Shown here: positions 51,968-61,117 of the stretch, piece after piece
Position numbering within the stretch: position 1 is the stretch's first letter
Layout of the letters: every line of letters starts with the position of its first letter
Assembly: GCF_002224125.1 (NCBI RefSeq)
Contig: NZ_NCSM01000004.1
Span: forward strand, 426,130-490,129
Reading direction: 5' to 3'
DNA length: 64,000 nt
Source: Streptomyces sp. NBS 14/10
Lineage (GTDB): Bacteria > Actinomycetota > Actinomycetes > Streptomycetales > Streptomycetaceae
Program-made: the position numbers and the translations under genes
The notes under the pieces: generated by a model
Databases searched by the model: none
Seen by the model: the letters and a program-made list of their open reading frames with translations, nothing else
What the model was told of the DNA's origin: nothing

Positions 51968-52660
51968 GTGACCACTCCCACAGACCCGGAACCAGCCCCG
52001 GAAGACACCCGGCCGCCGCCCACCCGACGCCGTCCCGGGGGCCGCACCGCCCGTATTCGTACGCAGGTACTCGACGCGGTCCGCGCGGAGCTCGGTGAAC
52101 ACGGTTATGACGGGCTCACCATGGACGCCGTCGCCGCCCGCTCCGGCGTGCACCGCACCACGGTGTACCGGCGCTGGGGGGACGTCGGCGGCCTGCTCGC
52201 CGACGTTTTCGACGCGGCGAGCGACGACGGCTGGCAGCCACCGGACACCGGGTCACTGGAAGGCGATCTGGCGGCGCTGAACCAGGAGATCCAGACCGCC
52301 ATGGCCGCACAGCCGCCGATCATGGCGGCACTGATCGCTGCCTCGTTCCGCTCGGAGAAAGCCGCCGAGGCCCAACAGCGGCTCTGGGAGGACCGGTACG
52401 CCCGCTGCGAGATCGTCGTCAGCCGTGCCGTCCGGCGCGGCGACATCCCGCCGCGAACCGACGCCCGCCGACTGCTCATCGCCGCCACCGCGCCGCTCTA
52501 CCACCAGCTGGTGCTCCTCCGTACACCACACGACCCGCAACTGCCGGGCCACGCGGCCAGAACCGCCGTCCTCGCCGCAGCCGCGGGCGCCTTCGCCGAA
52601 CCTGAGCCTGAGCCCGAGCCCGAGCCAGACCCCGAGCCTCCGTCAGCGGACGGCACCTGA
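51968..52660 (+). CDS. TetR-family regulator
   Basis: 230 aa, GTG start. N-terminal HTH (MDAVAARSGVHRTTVYRRW, ~54-72), TetR_C-type ligand domain with long helices, and an odd C-terminal EPEPEPEPEPD run. Divergent from the ABC-F gene with an inverted repeat in between, so it is probably its repressor. The last 18 bases overlap the end of the convergent enoyl-CoA-hydratase-like gene. Confidence 0.9.
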   Translation: MTTPTDPEPAPEDTRPPPTRRRPGGRTARIRTQVLDAVRAELGEHGYDGLTMDAVAARSGVHRTTVYRRWGDVGGLLADVFDAASDDGWQPPDTGSLEGDLAALNQEIQTAMAAQPPIMAALIAASFRSEKAAEAQQRLWEDRYARCEIVVSRAVRRGDIPPRTDARRLLIAATAPLYHQLVLLRTPHDPQLPGHAARTAVLAAAAGAFAEPEPEPEPEPDPEPPSADGT

Positions 52661-53629
52661 GGTTCGCGGTCCAGCCGGAGAGGCGTCGATGGCCTCGTCG
52701 ACCAGACCCCAGCGCAGTGCCTCGACGGCCGTGAGAGGGGTGCCGGACAGGGCGAGGTACGCGGTGCGTTCCCGGCCGATGCGGGGCGGGAGGCTCGCTG
52801 TTCCCCCGGCGCCCGGGATCAGGCCCATGCCCGTTTCGGGAAGGCGGATCACGGTGTCCGGCGCCGCCAGGACACGGCCCGCGAACGCCGCCAGTTCGAT
52901 GCCCGCTCCCACGCACGCACCGTGCAGATGGGCGGTCACCTTGGGCCCGCACCGCTGGAGCAGAGCCGCCGGGCTGCGGTGTACGCGCACCCGGTGTGCC
53001 TCGGCGGGATCCCGTGCGGTGCCGAACTCGGTGAGGTCGCCCCCGCTGCAGAAGGCGGGCCCGTGGCCATGCAGGTCGACCCCGGCGATCGACGGGTCGG
53101 CCACCGCGACCTCCAGGGCCTCGCACAGGGCGTCACGCGTGGCCGCGTCGACGGCGTTGCGTACCCAGGGGCGGTCCAGCACGACGGTCAGCCGGACGCC
53201 GTCCCGCCGGAGTCGGACCGGCTCGGCGGCAGGACGGGGAGGGCGGGGACGGCGGCGGGCTGAGGCGAGCCAGGCGCGGAAGCCGGCGCCGCCCTGGAGG
53301 GTCGAGTAGGCGAGGGATTCGACCAGCAGCCGGTCGGGCGGCGGGAGTGCGGCGCCCATGCGGAGCAGCTGGACCAGGGCGACACAGGCGGCGGGTTGCC
53401 GGGTGACGTTGTCTCGGAGGCGCCGGGCGGTGGCGTGGGGATCCGGGCACGACACCCAGGGCCGTGGCGCGCCGGGGGCGGCGGTCAGCAGGACGTCGAA
53501 CTCCACGTCGAACTTCCCGGCGACGGCCCTCGGCTGTGCCGCCATGCCCACCAGTACCCGGTCCGGGCCGGGTGGGGGCGATGTCGAGTGGTCGAGGTCG
53601 AGGTCGACCAGACGGAACGGCGATTCCAT
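52643..53629 (-). CDS. Enoyl-CoA hydratase-like protein with N-terminal extension
   Basis: 328 aa from ATG 53629. The crotonase core is in the C-terminal two thirds: VDLHGHGPAFCSGGDL forms the CoA/oxyanion region and IRLPETGMGLIPGAGGTA the second motif, here with Glu of ETGMG and a GAGG turn. The first ~135 residues are an extra domain without clear relatives and include a Pro-rich linker. Starts 52 nt from the divergent CoA-transferase gene; likely coregulated. Confidence 0.82.
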   Translation of the reverse strand: MESPFRLVDLDLDHSTSPPPGPDRVLVGMAAQPRAVAGKFDVEFDVLLTAAPGAPRPWVSCPDPHATARRLRDNVTRQPAACVALVQLLRMGAALPPPDRLLVESLAYSTLQGGAGFRAWLASARRRPRPPRPAAEPVRLRRDGVRLTVVLDRPWVRNAVDAATRDALCEALEVAVADPSIAGVDLHGHGPAFCSGGDLTEFGTARDPAEAHRVRVHRSPAALLQRCGPKVTAHLHGACVGAGIELAAFAGRVLAAPDTVIRLPETGMGLIPGAGGTASLPPRIGRERTAYLALSGTPLTAVEALRWGLVDEAIDASPAGPRTSGAVR

Positions 53630-53681
53630 GACCACCGGAGTGTAATCTTGCGTCACGCTGGAAGAGAAGGGGGTTTCCTGA

Positions 53682-54734
53682 ATGAAGAACGCTGCTCTCG
53701 ACTCCACGATCGGTCACATCAGTCGCTGGATGGCCGGCGCGGAACCCTTTCTCGGCCCGCTCCGCGCGGTCGCGGAGGACCTGACCGACCGCACCGGCGT
53801 CCCCGTCGACCTGCCCTCCGCGCTCTTCCTCCGCGCACACCTGGCCGGATTCACGCCGCCGGGCCGTACGTCGGCGAACGGCACCTGTCGGCTCCTCGAA
53901 ACCGCCGACGGCTGGGCCGCCGTCAACCTGGCCCGCCCGGACGACCACACCGCCCTCCCGGCCCTGCTCGCCCTCCTCGGGGGCCGTCAGCAGACGGCAC
54001 CGGACACCGGCCTGCCCACGGCCGCCCGGAAGACCACGGCCCGCCAACTCGCCCGCAGCGCACAGACGGTGGGCATCGCGGCGGCCGCACTCGGATCGGA
54101 CGGCGGCGACCGTGCCCCGGTACACACCCGGCTGCACGGGGAGCGACGGCCGCGCCCGCTCGCGGGCCTGCGCGTCGTCGACCTGTCCGCGCTGTGGGCC
54201 GGGCCGCTGTGCGCGCATCTGCTGGCGCTGGCCGGGGCGCGTGTGACGAAGGTGGAGAGTACGGGACGGCCTGACGGGGCACGGTTCGCACAGCCGGAGT
54301 TCTACCGCCGGCTGCACGACGGGCACGAGCACCTGGTGCTGGACTTCGCCACCGGTGCGCTCGCCGACGTCGTCTCCGAGGCCGACATCGTCATCGAAGC
54401 CTCACGGCCGAGGGCCCTCAGACGGCTCGGGGTGCACGCCGAGGAGTTCCTGGCCGCGCGTCCCGGCCGGGTCTGGGTGGGGATCACCGGATACGGCCGC
54501 GATGACGGCCGGATCGCCTTCGGCGACGACGCGGCGGTCGCGGGCGCCCTGACCGGCCTCGACGCACGGGGCGACCCCGTGTTCCTCGGCGACGCGCTCG
54601 CCGATCCGGTGACCGGACTCTACGCCTCCCACGCCGTTGCCCGCTCCCTCGCCGCCGGAGGCGGGGAGTTGCTGTGCGTGTCCATGGCGGCCTGCGCCGC
54701 CGCGCTCGCCGACACCCGCGTACGGCCGTGCTGA
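53682..54734 (+). CDS. Family III CoA-transferase (short form)
   Basis: 350 aa. The C-terminal half has the CaiB/Frc core: PLAGLRVVDLSALWAGPLCAHLLALAGARVTKVES, ITGYGRDDG, then GDDAAVAGAL, whose Asp is in the position of the catalytic Asp. The N-terminal half is an unusual domain, so the protein looks permuted or truncated compared with ~400-aa family members. It overlaps the amidohydrolase start by 7 nt. Probably moves CoA between carboxylic acids. Confidence 0.75.
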   Translation: MKNAALDSTIGHISRWMAGAEPFLGPLRAVAEDLTDRTGVPVDLPSALFLRAHLAGFTPPGRTSANGTCRLLETADGWAAVNLARPDDHTALPALLALLGGRQQTAPDTGLPTAARKTTARQLARSAQTVGIAAAALGSDGGDRAPVHTRLHGERRPRPLAGLRVVDLSALWAGPLCAHLLALAGARVTKVESTGRPDGARFAQPEFYRRLHDGHEHLVLDFATGALADVVSEADIVIEASRPRALRRLGVHAEEFLAARPGRVWVGITGYGRDDGRIAFGDDAAVAGALTGLDARGDPVFLGDALADPVTGLYASHAVARSLAAGGGELLCVSMAACAAALADTRVRPC

Positions 54735-56029
54735 TCCGGGACGTCGAGGTCGAGGGCCGTGCCGGAGTGGACGTCCGCGTCGGCGCGGACGGGCGGATCT
54801 CCGAGATCGGGCACCGGCTGGCGGGGGAGGAGGGCGTGGCCGGGCGGGGTGGGGCGCTGCTGCCGGGCCTGCACGACCACCATGTCCACCTGGCCGCCCT
54901 GGCCGCCGATGCCGCCTCCGTCCGGGTCGGCCCCGCCGATGTACGCGGACGCGACGGGCTTGCTCAGGCGCTGCGGGCTGGGGCGCCCGGACGCTGGGTG
55001 CGGGCCGTCGGCTACCACGAGAGCGTCGCGGGAGAGCTCGACCGCCGGACGCTGGATGCCCTCGTTCCCGACCGGCCGGTCCGGGTGCAGCACCGCAGCG
55101 GGGCCATGTGGTTCCTCAACAGCCCGGCGCTGCGGGCGGCGGGACTGGACGACGTTGGCGACGGGCGGTTGTGGCGGGAGGACGAGCGGCTGCGGAACGC
55201 CGTACCGCCCGTACGGCTCGATCTGGAGCGGGTGGGCCGGCGGGCCGCGCGCCTCGGCGTCACCGGGTTCACCAACGCCGACCCGAATCCCGCCCCCGGG
55301 CTGGCCCGGACGCTGTCGGTGCTGCCGCAGCGGCTCGTCGTCATGGGCGTCGACGCCCCGGAGGATTCGTGCGTCGACGCCCCGGCGAAGACGAGTGTCG
55401 GCTCCCCGGTGAAGATCGTGCTGGACGACCCGACCCTGCCGACCCCCACCGACCTGGCGGCCACGGTGGCCGGGATACGCCCCCGGCCGGTCGCCGTGCA
55501 CTGCGTCACCCGCGTACAGCTGCTGGTGACCCTGCTGGCCCTCGACGAGGCGGACCCGGTCGCGGGCGACCGTATCGAGCATGGATCGGTGATCCCGGCC
55601 GAGACGATCCCCTGGATCCGGCGGCTGGGCGTGACCGTGGTGACCCAGCCGCACTTCCCGGTGGAGCGGGGCCGCGCGTACGCCGCCGATGTCCATGCCG
55701 ACGACCGGGCCCACCTCTACCGCTGCCGCACCCTGGCCGAGGCGGGCGTCCCGCTCGCCGCAGGCACCGACGCGCCGTACGGAACCGACGACCCGTGGGC
55801 GGTGATGCGGGCTGCGGTCGCCCGGGACGACGGGGAGGGCATCGGGCCTCGAACAGCGCTGCGGCTCTTCCTCGGTCGCGCGCAACATCCCTCCCGCATA
55901 CGGAAGTTGAGAGTGGGCGCGGCGGCCGACCTGTGTCTGCTCCACGTACCCCTGCGCGAGGCGCTGGACGCGCTGTCCGCCGATGTCGTACGGGCCGCGT
56001 ACACCGGCGGTCGAGAGATCACCCCATGA
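54728..56029 (+). CDS. Amidohydrolase family (YtcJ-like) protein
   Basis: 433 aa from GTG 54728, overlapping the CoA-transferase stop. Metal site motifs in order: LLPGLHDHHVHL (HxH), a Lys-like region near the middle, PVAVHCVTR (HxC), GDRIEHGS and AGTDAPYG (Asp). Structure is the TIM-barrel metal-dependent hydrolase with a small beta domain at both ends (VLIRDVEVEG, GAAADLCLLH). It cleaves amide, ester or urea-type bonds; substrate unknown, possibly an acid that enters the CoA pathway. Confidence 0.85.
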   Translation: MLIRDVEVEGRAGVDVRVGADGRISEIGHRLAGEEGVAGRGGALLPGLHDHHVHLAALAADAASVRVGPADVRGRDGLAQALRAGAPGRWVRAVGYHESVAGELDRRTLDALVPDRPVRVQHRSGAMWFLNSPALRAAGLDDVGDGRLWREDERLRNAVPPVRLDLERVGRRAARLGVTGFTNADPNPAPGLARTLSVLPQRLVVMGVDAPEDSCVDAPAKTSVGSPVKIVLDDPTLPTPTDLAATVAGIRPRPVAVHCVTRVQLLVTLLALDEADPVAGDRIEHGSVIPAETIPWIRRLGVTVVTQPHFPVERGRAYAADVHADDRAHLYRCRTLAEAGVPLAAGTDAPYGTDDPWAVMRAAVARDDGEGIGPRTALRLFLGRAQHPSRIRKLRVGAAADLCLLHVPLREALDALSADVVRAAYTGGREITP

Positions 56030-56038
56030 GCCGTCGCT

Positions 56039-56824
56039 TCAGACGCTGTACCCGCCGTCCACGCCCAGCGCCTGCCCGGTGATGAACCCGGCGCGCTCCG
56101 AGGCGAGGAACGCGACCGCCTCCGCGATGTCATCCGCCCGGCCGAACCGGCGCAGCGGGATATTGCGCCGGGTGACGGCGAGGGCGTCCTCGTCGAGTTC
56201 GCCGGAGTCGATCAGCCGGGCCGCGATGCCGTCCGTGAGCATGCCGGGGGCGACGCAGTTGACGCGGACGCCGTACCGTCCCTCCTCGGCGGCGAGGGCG
56301 CGCGCCACCGCCTCGACCGCTCCCTTGGCGCCCGACGACAGCCCGTCACGGACCGGGAAGCGGCGGGTGGCGACCGTCGTCACGGCGACGACGCTGCCCC
56401 GGCTCTTCCGTAGCAGCGGCAGCGCGGGGTGGACGAGGTTGAAGAACGCCACCGCGTCGGCCTCCAGTTGGGCACGGTATTCAGCGGGCGTGACCCTGCT
56501 CAGATGCCTCATCGGGACGTGCGGCCCGGCCGCGTACACCAGCGTGTGCAGACCGCCGCCCGCCGCGGCGGTTTCGGTGACGGCCCGCGCGGTGGCCTCC
56601 TCGTCGGTCAGGTCCACGCGCACGGAGCCGACGTGGCGGCCGTACGCCGTCACCTCGCCGACGAGGGCGTCCGCCGCTTCCTTGTTGGACCGGTAGGTGA
56701 AGGCGGCGTCGCTGCCGCGCTCCGCGAGGAGCCGGACGACGGCCGCTCCGATGCCGCCCGTGCCGCCCGCGACCAGGGCGACGCCCGGCCGGTCGGAGAA
56801 GTCGTGCAAGTTGTGCACGGGCAT
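56039..56824 (-). CDS. Short-chain dehydrogenase-like protein lacking catalytic Tyr
   Basis: 261 aa. Rossmann motif VAGGTGGIGAAVV (18-30), the VYAAG motif and the C-terminal AFLASERAGFITGQALGVDGG are classical. The active-site helix reads GLSSGAKGAVEA: Lys 167 is kept but the residue four before it, normally Tyr, is Ser 163. So the standard YxxxK proton relay is missing, and either an atypical mechanism or a binding role must be considered. 3 nt after the acyl-CoA dehydrogenase stop in the same operon. Confidence 0.82.
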   Translation of the reverse strand: MPVHNLHDFSDRPGVALVAGGTGGIGAAVVRLLAERGSDAAFTYRSNKEAADALVGEVTAYGRHVGSVRVDLTDEEATARAVTETAAAGGGLHTLVYAAGPHVPMRHLSRVTPAEYRAQLEADAVAFFNLVHPALPLLRKSRGSVVAVTTVATRRFPVRDGLSSGAKGAVEAVARALAAEEGRYGVRVNCVAPGMLTDGIAARLIDSGELDEDALAVTRRNIPLRRFGRADDIAEAVAFLASERAGFITGQALGVDGGYSV

Positions 56825-56827
56825 GGC

Positions 56828-57985
56828 TCACAACCCCAGGGACTTGGCGATGATGACCTTCATGACCTCACTGGTCCCGGCGTAGATACGGGTGATGCGC
56901 GCGTCCGCGTACAGCCGCGCGATCGGGTACTCCAGCATGTAGCCGTATCCGCCGAAGAGTTGAAGACATCGGTCGACGGCACGGGCCTGCATTTCCGTGC
57001 AGAACAGCTTGACTTTCGCGGCGTCGGCGCCGCGGAGCCGACCGTCGACCAGGTCGAGCACGGCACGGTCGAGCATGGCCTGCGCGGCCTCGACCTCGGC
57101 GGCCACGGCGGCGAGTTCGAACTTGGTGTTCTGGAAGGACGCGACCTGCGTCCCGAACACCTTGCGCTCCTTGACATACGCGATCGTGGCATCGAGCGCC
57201 GCCCGCGCCTGCGCCACCGAGCCGACCGCGACCGTCATCCGCTCCTGCGGCAGATTGCGCCCCAGATACTCGAACGCCCTGCCTTCCTCGCCGAGCCGGT
57301 TGGCCACCGGCACGCGTACACCGTCGAAGGCCAGCTCCACGGTGTCCTGCACCTTGATGCCCATCTTGTCCAGCACCCGCCCGCGAGTGAACCCGGGCAT
57401 GCCGTCCTCCACCACCAGCAGCGTCAGCCCCGCCCGCCGGTCGCCGGGGTCTGCCGATGTGCGCGCCACCACGATCACCAGGTCGGCGAGCAGACCTCCG
57501 GTGATGAAGGTCTTGGCCCCGTTGAGGAGGTAGGTGTCCCCGTCGCGCACGGCGGTCGTGCGGATCCCCGCCAGGTCGGAGCCGGTGCCGGGCTCGGTCA
57601 TCGCGATCGCGGTGAGCAGCTTGCCGGAGGCGAGCCCGGGGAACCAGCGCTCGCGCTGTTCGGTGTCGGCGTAGGCGAGGAAGTAGGGGAGGATGACGTC
57701 GAGTTGGGTGCGTACGGTGCCCAGGGTGATCAGTGCGCGGGCCGCTTCCTCCTGGAGCACGACGTTGTACCGGTAGTCGGGCTGTCCGCCCCCGCCGTAC
57801 TCCTCGGGGACGGCCATGCCCAGCAGGCCCAGGGAGCCGAGCTGTGCGAAGAACGAGCGGGGCAGCCGCCCGGCCTTCTCCCACTCCGCGTAGTGCGGCA
57901 CCACCTCCTTCGCCACGACGTCCCGCACCAGCTCCCGGAACGCCTCGTGGTCGGCGGTGAAGACATCGCGTCGCACGTCAGCCAC
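56828..57985 (-). CDS. Acyl-CoA dehydrogenase
   Basis: 385 aa, GTG start (57985; GTG 57976 possible). FAD enzyme introducing the alpha-beta double bond. Marks: IAMTEPGTGSDLAGI for FAD/substrate binding, CLQLFGGYGYMLEYPIARLYAD, and the end RIYAGTSEVMKVIIAKSLG. The base Glu of short/medium-chain enzymes may be the one in AGTSEV. Between the thiolase and SDR genes, with 4-nt spacing. Confidence 0.92.
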   Translation of the reverse strand: MADVRRDVFTADHEAFRELVRDVVAKEVVPHYAEWEKAGRLPRSFFAQLGSLGLLGMAVPEEYGGGGQPDYRYNVVLQEEAARALITLGTVRTQLDVILPYFLAYADTEQRERWFPGLASGKLLTAIAMTEPGTGSDLAGIRTTAVRDGDTYLLNGAKTFITGGLLADLVIVVARTSADPGDRRAGLTLLVVEDGMPGFTRGRVLDKMGIKVQDTVELAFDGVRVPVANRLGEEGRAFEYLGRNLPQERMTVAVGSVAQARAALDATIAYVKERKVFGTQVASFQNTKFELAAVAAEVEAAQAMLDRAVLDLVDGRLRGADAAKVKLFCTEMQARAVDRCLQLFGGYGYMLEYPIARLYADARITRIYAGTSEVMKVIIAKSLGL

Positions 57986-57989
57986 CCCC

Positions 57990-59126
57990 TCAGTCCGCGA
58001 GTTCGACGAGGGTGGCGTTCGCGGTGCCGCCGCCCTCGCACATGGTCTGCAGGCCGTAGCGGATGCCGTGCGCGCGCATGTGGTGGATCATGCGCGTCAT
58101 CAGGACCGCCCCCGAGGCGCCGAGCGGATGGCCGAGCGCGATGGCGCCGCCGAGCGGGTTGAGCCGCTTCGGGTCGGCCCCGGTCTCGGCGAGCCAGGCC
58201 AGCGGGATAGGGGCGAATGCCTCGTTCACCTCGAAGACGCCGACTTCCGAAAGGGCGATCCCCGCCGTCCGCAGCACCTTCTCGGTTGCCGGGACGGGGC
58301 CGGTGAGCATCAGCACCGGGTCGGATCCGACGACCGCGCCCGCGCGGTACCGGACCAGCGGGGTGAGCCCCAGCCCGCGTGCCTTTTCCGCGCTGGTGAC
58401 CAGCAGGGCGGCCGCCCCGTCGGAGATCTGCGAGGCGTTGCCCGCGTGGATCACCCCGTCCTCCTGGAACGAGGGCTTGAGCTTCGCGAGCGTCCGCACG
58501 CTCGTGCCCCGCCGTATCCCCTCGTCGGCGGCGACCCCCGCCACCGGCACGATCTGCGCCTCGAACGCCCCCACGTCCTGCGCGGTGGCCGCCCGCTCGT
58601 GCGAGAGCGCGGCGTACGCGTCGAGCCGTTCCCGCGAGAAGCCCCACTTCTGCGCGATCTTCTCCGCCGAGACCCCCTGGTTGAAGGAGAAGTCCTGGTA
58701 CCGGGCGAGGACCCGCGGGCCGTACGGAAGTCCGCCCGCCTTGGCGGCCCCCAGCGGCACCCGGCTCATGACCTCGACGCCGCCCGCCACGACCACGTCC
58801 TGCTGGCCCGACAGGACCGCCTGCACGGCGAAGTCGAGCGCCTGCTGGCTGGATCCGCAGGCCCGGTTGACCGTCGTGCCCGGGATGGTCTCCGGCCAGC
58901 CCGCCGCAAGCACCGAGTAGCGGCCGATGTTGCTCGACTGGTCGCCCACCTGGGACACACAGCCCCAGATCACATCGTCGACCACCCCCGGGTCGATCCC
59001 CGTCCGCTCGGCCAGCGCGCCCAGCACGGCCGCCGACAGGTCAGCCGCGTGTGTGTCGGCCAGCCCGCCGCCGCGTTTTCCGACGGCGGTGCGGACCGCA
59101 CCCACGATCACCGCTTCCCGCGTCAC
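57990..59126 (-). CDS. Thiolase (acetyl-CoA acetyltransferase)
   Basis: 378 aa. Nucleophilic Cys 90 in VNRACGSSQQAL, the active-site His in GHPLGASGAVLMTRM, and the second Cys in MCEGGGTANATLVE. Typical degradative thiolase order. It overlaps the hydratase stop by 4 nt. Cleaves 3-ketoacyl-CoA in the last step of the predicted side-chain breakdown. Confidence 0.94.
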   Translation of the reverse strand: MTREAVIVGAVRTAVGKRGGGLADTHAADLSAAVLGALAERTGIDPGVVDDVIWGCVSQVGDQSSNIGRYSVLAAGWPETIPGTTVNRACGSSQQALDFAVQAVLSGQQDVVVAGGVEVMSRVPLGAAKAGGLPYGPRVLARYQDFSFNQGVSAEKIAQKWGFSRERLDAYAALSHERAATAQDVGAFEAQIVPVAGVAADEGIRRGTSVRTLAKLKPSFQEDGVIHAGNASQISDGAAALLVTSAEKARGLGLTPLVRYRAGAVVGSDPVLMLTGPVPATEKVLRTAGIALSEVGVFEVNEAFAPIPLAWLAETGADPKRLNPLGGAIALGHPLGASGAVLMTRMIHHMRAHGIRYGLQTMCEGGGTANATLVELAD

Positions 59127-59935
59127 GTCTTGTCCTCCGATCGTCCGGCTGTCCGTCCCGGCACCGCCCAGCGGCCGGTGAAGTGGGCATCGCGTTTCTC
59201 GGCGAACGCCGCGTACGCCTCCGGGACGTCGGCGGTGGCGAAGTTCACCGCCTGCGCCCGGGCCTCGCTCGCCAGCGCCTCACGCAGGGTGTGCTCGGCG
59301 CCCTCGTTCAGCAGCGCCTTGGTCTGGGCGAGCGCGACCGGGGCGCTGGCCACCAGACGCGCGGTGAGGCCGTCGACGAAGGCGTCCACCGTGCCGGTGT
59401 CCACCACCCAGGTCACCAGGTTCAGCGCGCGGGCCTCCTCGGCGTCGATCGTCTCCGCGAGCAGCGCGAGCCGTTTGGCCTGCTGGAGTCCGACGAGTCT
59501 CGGCAGCAGCCAGGAGCCGCCGCAGTCCGGGGAGAGCCCCCGCCGCGCGAAGATCTGCGCGAACCTCGCCTCCTCGGTGGCCACCACCAGATCGCAGCCG
59601 AGCGCCAGGTTCCAGCCCGCGCCCACCGCGATCCCCGTCACCTTGGCGACCGTCGGTACCGGAAGCTCGTGCAGCGCCAGCGTCACCTCGGTCAACGTCC
59701 GCATGCGATACAGGGGATGGGCACCGCTGACCCTCTGGGAGATATCGGCGCCCGAGCAGAAGGCGCCGCCCGCGCCGGTGAGCACGAGCGCCCGCACCGA
59801 GCGGTCCTCGCCCGCCTCGACAAGCGCCGCGCGCAGCGCCTCCCACAGCTCGGCGTCGATCGCGTTCTTGCGGTGCGGCCGGTTCAGCGTCAGGGTCCGT
59901 ACGCCGTCGGCGTCGCTCGTCAGCAGAACGGTCAC
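59123..59935 (-). CDS. Enoyl-CoA hydratase/isomerase
   Basis: 270 aa. Crotonase motifs NRPHRKNAIDAELWEAL, GAGGAFCSGADIS, GIAVGAGWNLALGCDLVVATE and FARRGLSPDCGGSWLLPRLVG. Both turn regions that make the oxyanion hole are normal. It overlaps the CoA-transferase stop and the thiolase start (ATGA junctions). Confidence 0.94.
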   Translation of the reverse strand: MTVLLTSDADGVRTLTLNRPHRKNAIDAELWEALRAALVEAGEDRSVRALVLTGAGGAFCSGADISQRVSGAHPLYRMRTLTEVTLALHELPVPTVAKVTGIAVGAGWNLALGCDLVVATEEARFAQIFARRGLSPDCGGSWLLPRLVGLQQAKRLALLAETIDAEEARALNLVTWVVDTGTVDAFVDGLTARLVASAPVALAQTKALLNEGAEHTLREALASEARAQAVNFATADVPEAYAAFAEKRDAHFTGRWAVPGRTAGRSEDKT

Positions 59936-61116
59936 CGCACCGCCCCCTGTTCACGCAGGTCGGCGATCTCCTCGGCCGGAAAGCCCAGTTCGGCGAGCAC
60001 GGCGTCCGTGTGCTCACCGAGCGCGGGTACGGCGCCCATCGGCGGCTCGTGACCGGCGATGACCGGAGGCGGCAGCAACGCGGGCACCGGCCCGGAGGGC
60101 GTGTCGATCTGCCGCCAGCGGTCCCGGGCGGCCAGCTGGGGGTGGGCCAGGACATCGCGCTGGGTGTTGTAGCGGGCGTTGCCGATCCCGGCTCCATCCG
60201 CGCGGGCCTGGACGTACGCCAGATCGTGCCGCGCGCACCAGGCCGCGATCCCGGCGTCCAGGACGGACCGGTGCTCGACCCGGTCGGCGTTGGTGCGGAA
60301 CCGCTCGTCGTCCGCCAGATCGGGCCGGTCGAGCAGTTCCCGCGCCAGGCGCTGCCACTCGCGGTCGTTGGTGGTGCCGAGTACGACCGTCTGCCCGTCG
60401 GCGGTGCGGTAGGCACCGTACGGCGATACGGCGGGTGAGCTCATGCCCAGCGGCTGCTGCTCGACGCCGGAGTGCCGGGTGTACGTCAGGGGGTACCCCA
60501 TGAGTTCCGCCATGGTGTCGAAGAGACTGACCGCCACGGAGGCGGTCGGGTGTCCGCGCCCCTTGCCGTACAGCAGCGCCATGACCGACAGGGCGGCGTA
60601 CAGGCCACTGCACACATCCGCGACCGGCGGACCCGGTTTGGCCGGCGCGCCGGGGCTGCCGGTCACCGCACACGCGCCCGACTCGGCCTGGACGAGCAGA
60701 TCGTAGGCGCGCTTATGGGACAGCGGGCCACCGGGCCCGTATCCGTCGATCTCGACGGCGATCAGGCCGGGGTGGCCGACCTCCAGGTCGGCGGGGGAGA
60801 GGCCCAGCTTGGCCGTGGTGCCGGGCGTGAGGTTGGAGACCAGGACGTCGGCGCGGTCCAGCAGCCGGTGCAGCACCGCCGATCCGGCCGGGGACTTCAG
60901 ATCCAGGGCGACCGACTCCTTGCCCCGGTTGACCCAGACGAAGTGCGCCGCGAGGCCGCCGACGACATCGTCGTAGTGCCGGGCGAAGTCGCCGCCCTTC
61001 GGGTTCTCCACCTTGATCACCCGGGCGCCGAAGTCGCCGAGCGTACGGGTGCACATGGGAGCCGATACGGCCTGCTCCAGCGCCACCACCGTGACCCCGC
61101 TCAGCGGGCCGTCCAT
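59932..61116 (-). CDS. Family III (CaiB/Frc) CoA-transferase
   Basis: 394 aa from ATG 61116, one base after the ligase stop. Marks: LEQAVSAPMCTRTLGDFGARVIKVENP, WVNRGKESVALDLKS, EIDGYGPGGP, and RAYDLLVQAESG with catalytic Asp 139. Normal length. Transfers CoA to a carboxylic acid, giving a second activation route next to the ligase. Confidence 0.93.
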   Translation of the reverse strand: MDGPLSGVTVVALEQAVSAPMCTRTLGDFGARVIKVENPKGGDFARHYDDVVGGLAAHFVWVNRGKESVALDLKSPAGSAVLHRLLDRADVLVSNLTPGTTAKLGLSPADLEVGHPGLIAVEIDGYGPGGPLSHKRAYDLLVQAESGACAVTGSPGAPAKPGPPVADVCSGLYAALSVMALLYGKGRGHPTASVAVSLFDTMAELMGYPLTYTRHSGVEQQPLGMSSPAVSPYGAYRTADGQTVVLGTTNDREWQRLARELLDRPDLADDERFRTNADRVEHRSVLDAGIAAWCARHDLAYVQARADGAGIGNARYNTQRDVLAHPQLAARDRWRQIDTPSGPVPALLPPPVIAGHEPPMGAVPALGEHTDAVLAELGFPAEEIADLREQGAVR

Positions 61117-61117
61117 C

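Noticed and set aside
57957..60062. Long plus-strand open frame opposite thiolase and hydratase
   Set aside because: Antisense shadow in GC-rich codon context; the protein sequence is low-complexity Arg/Pro/Ala without family marks.
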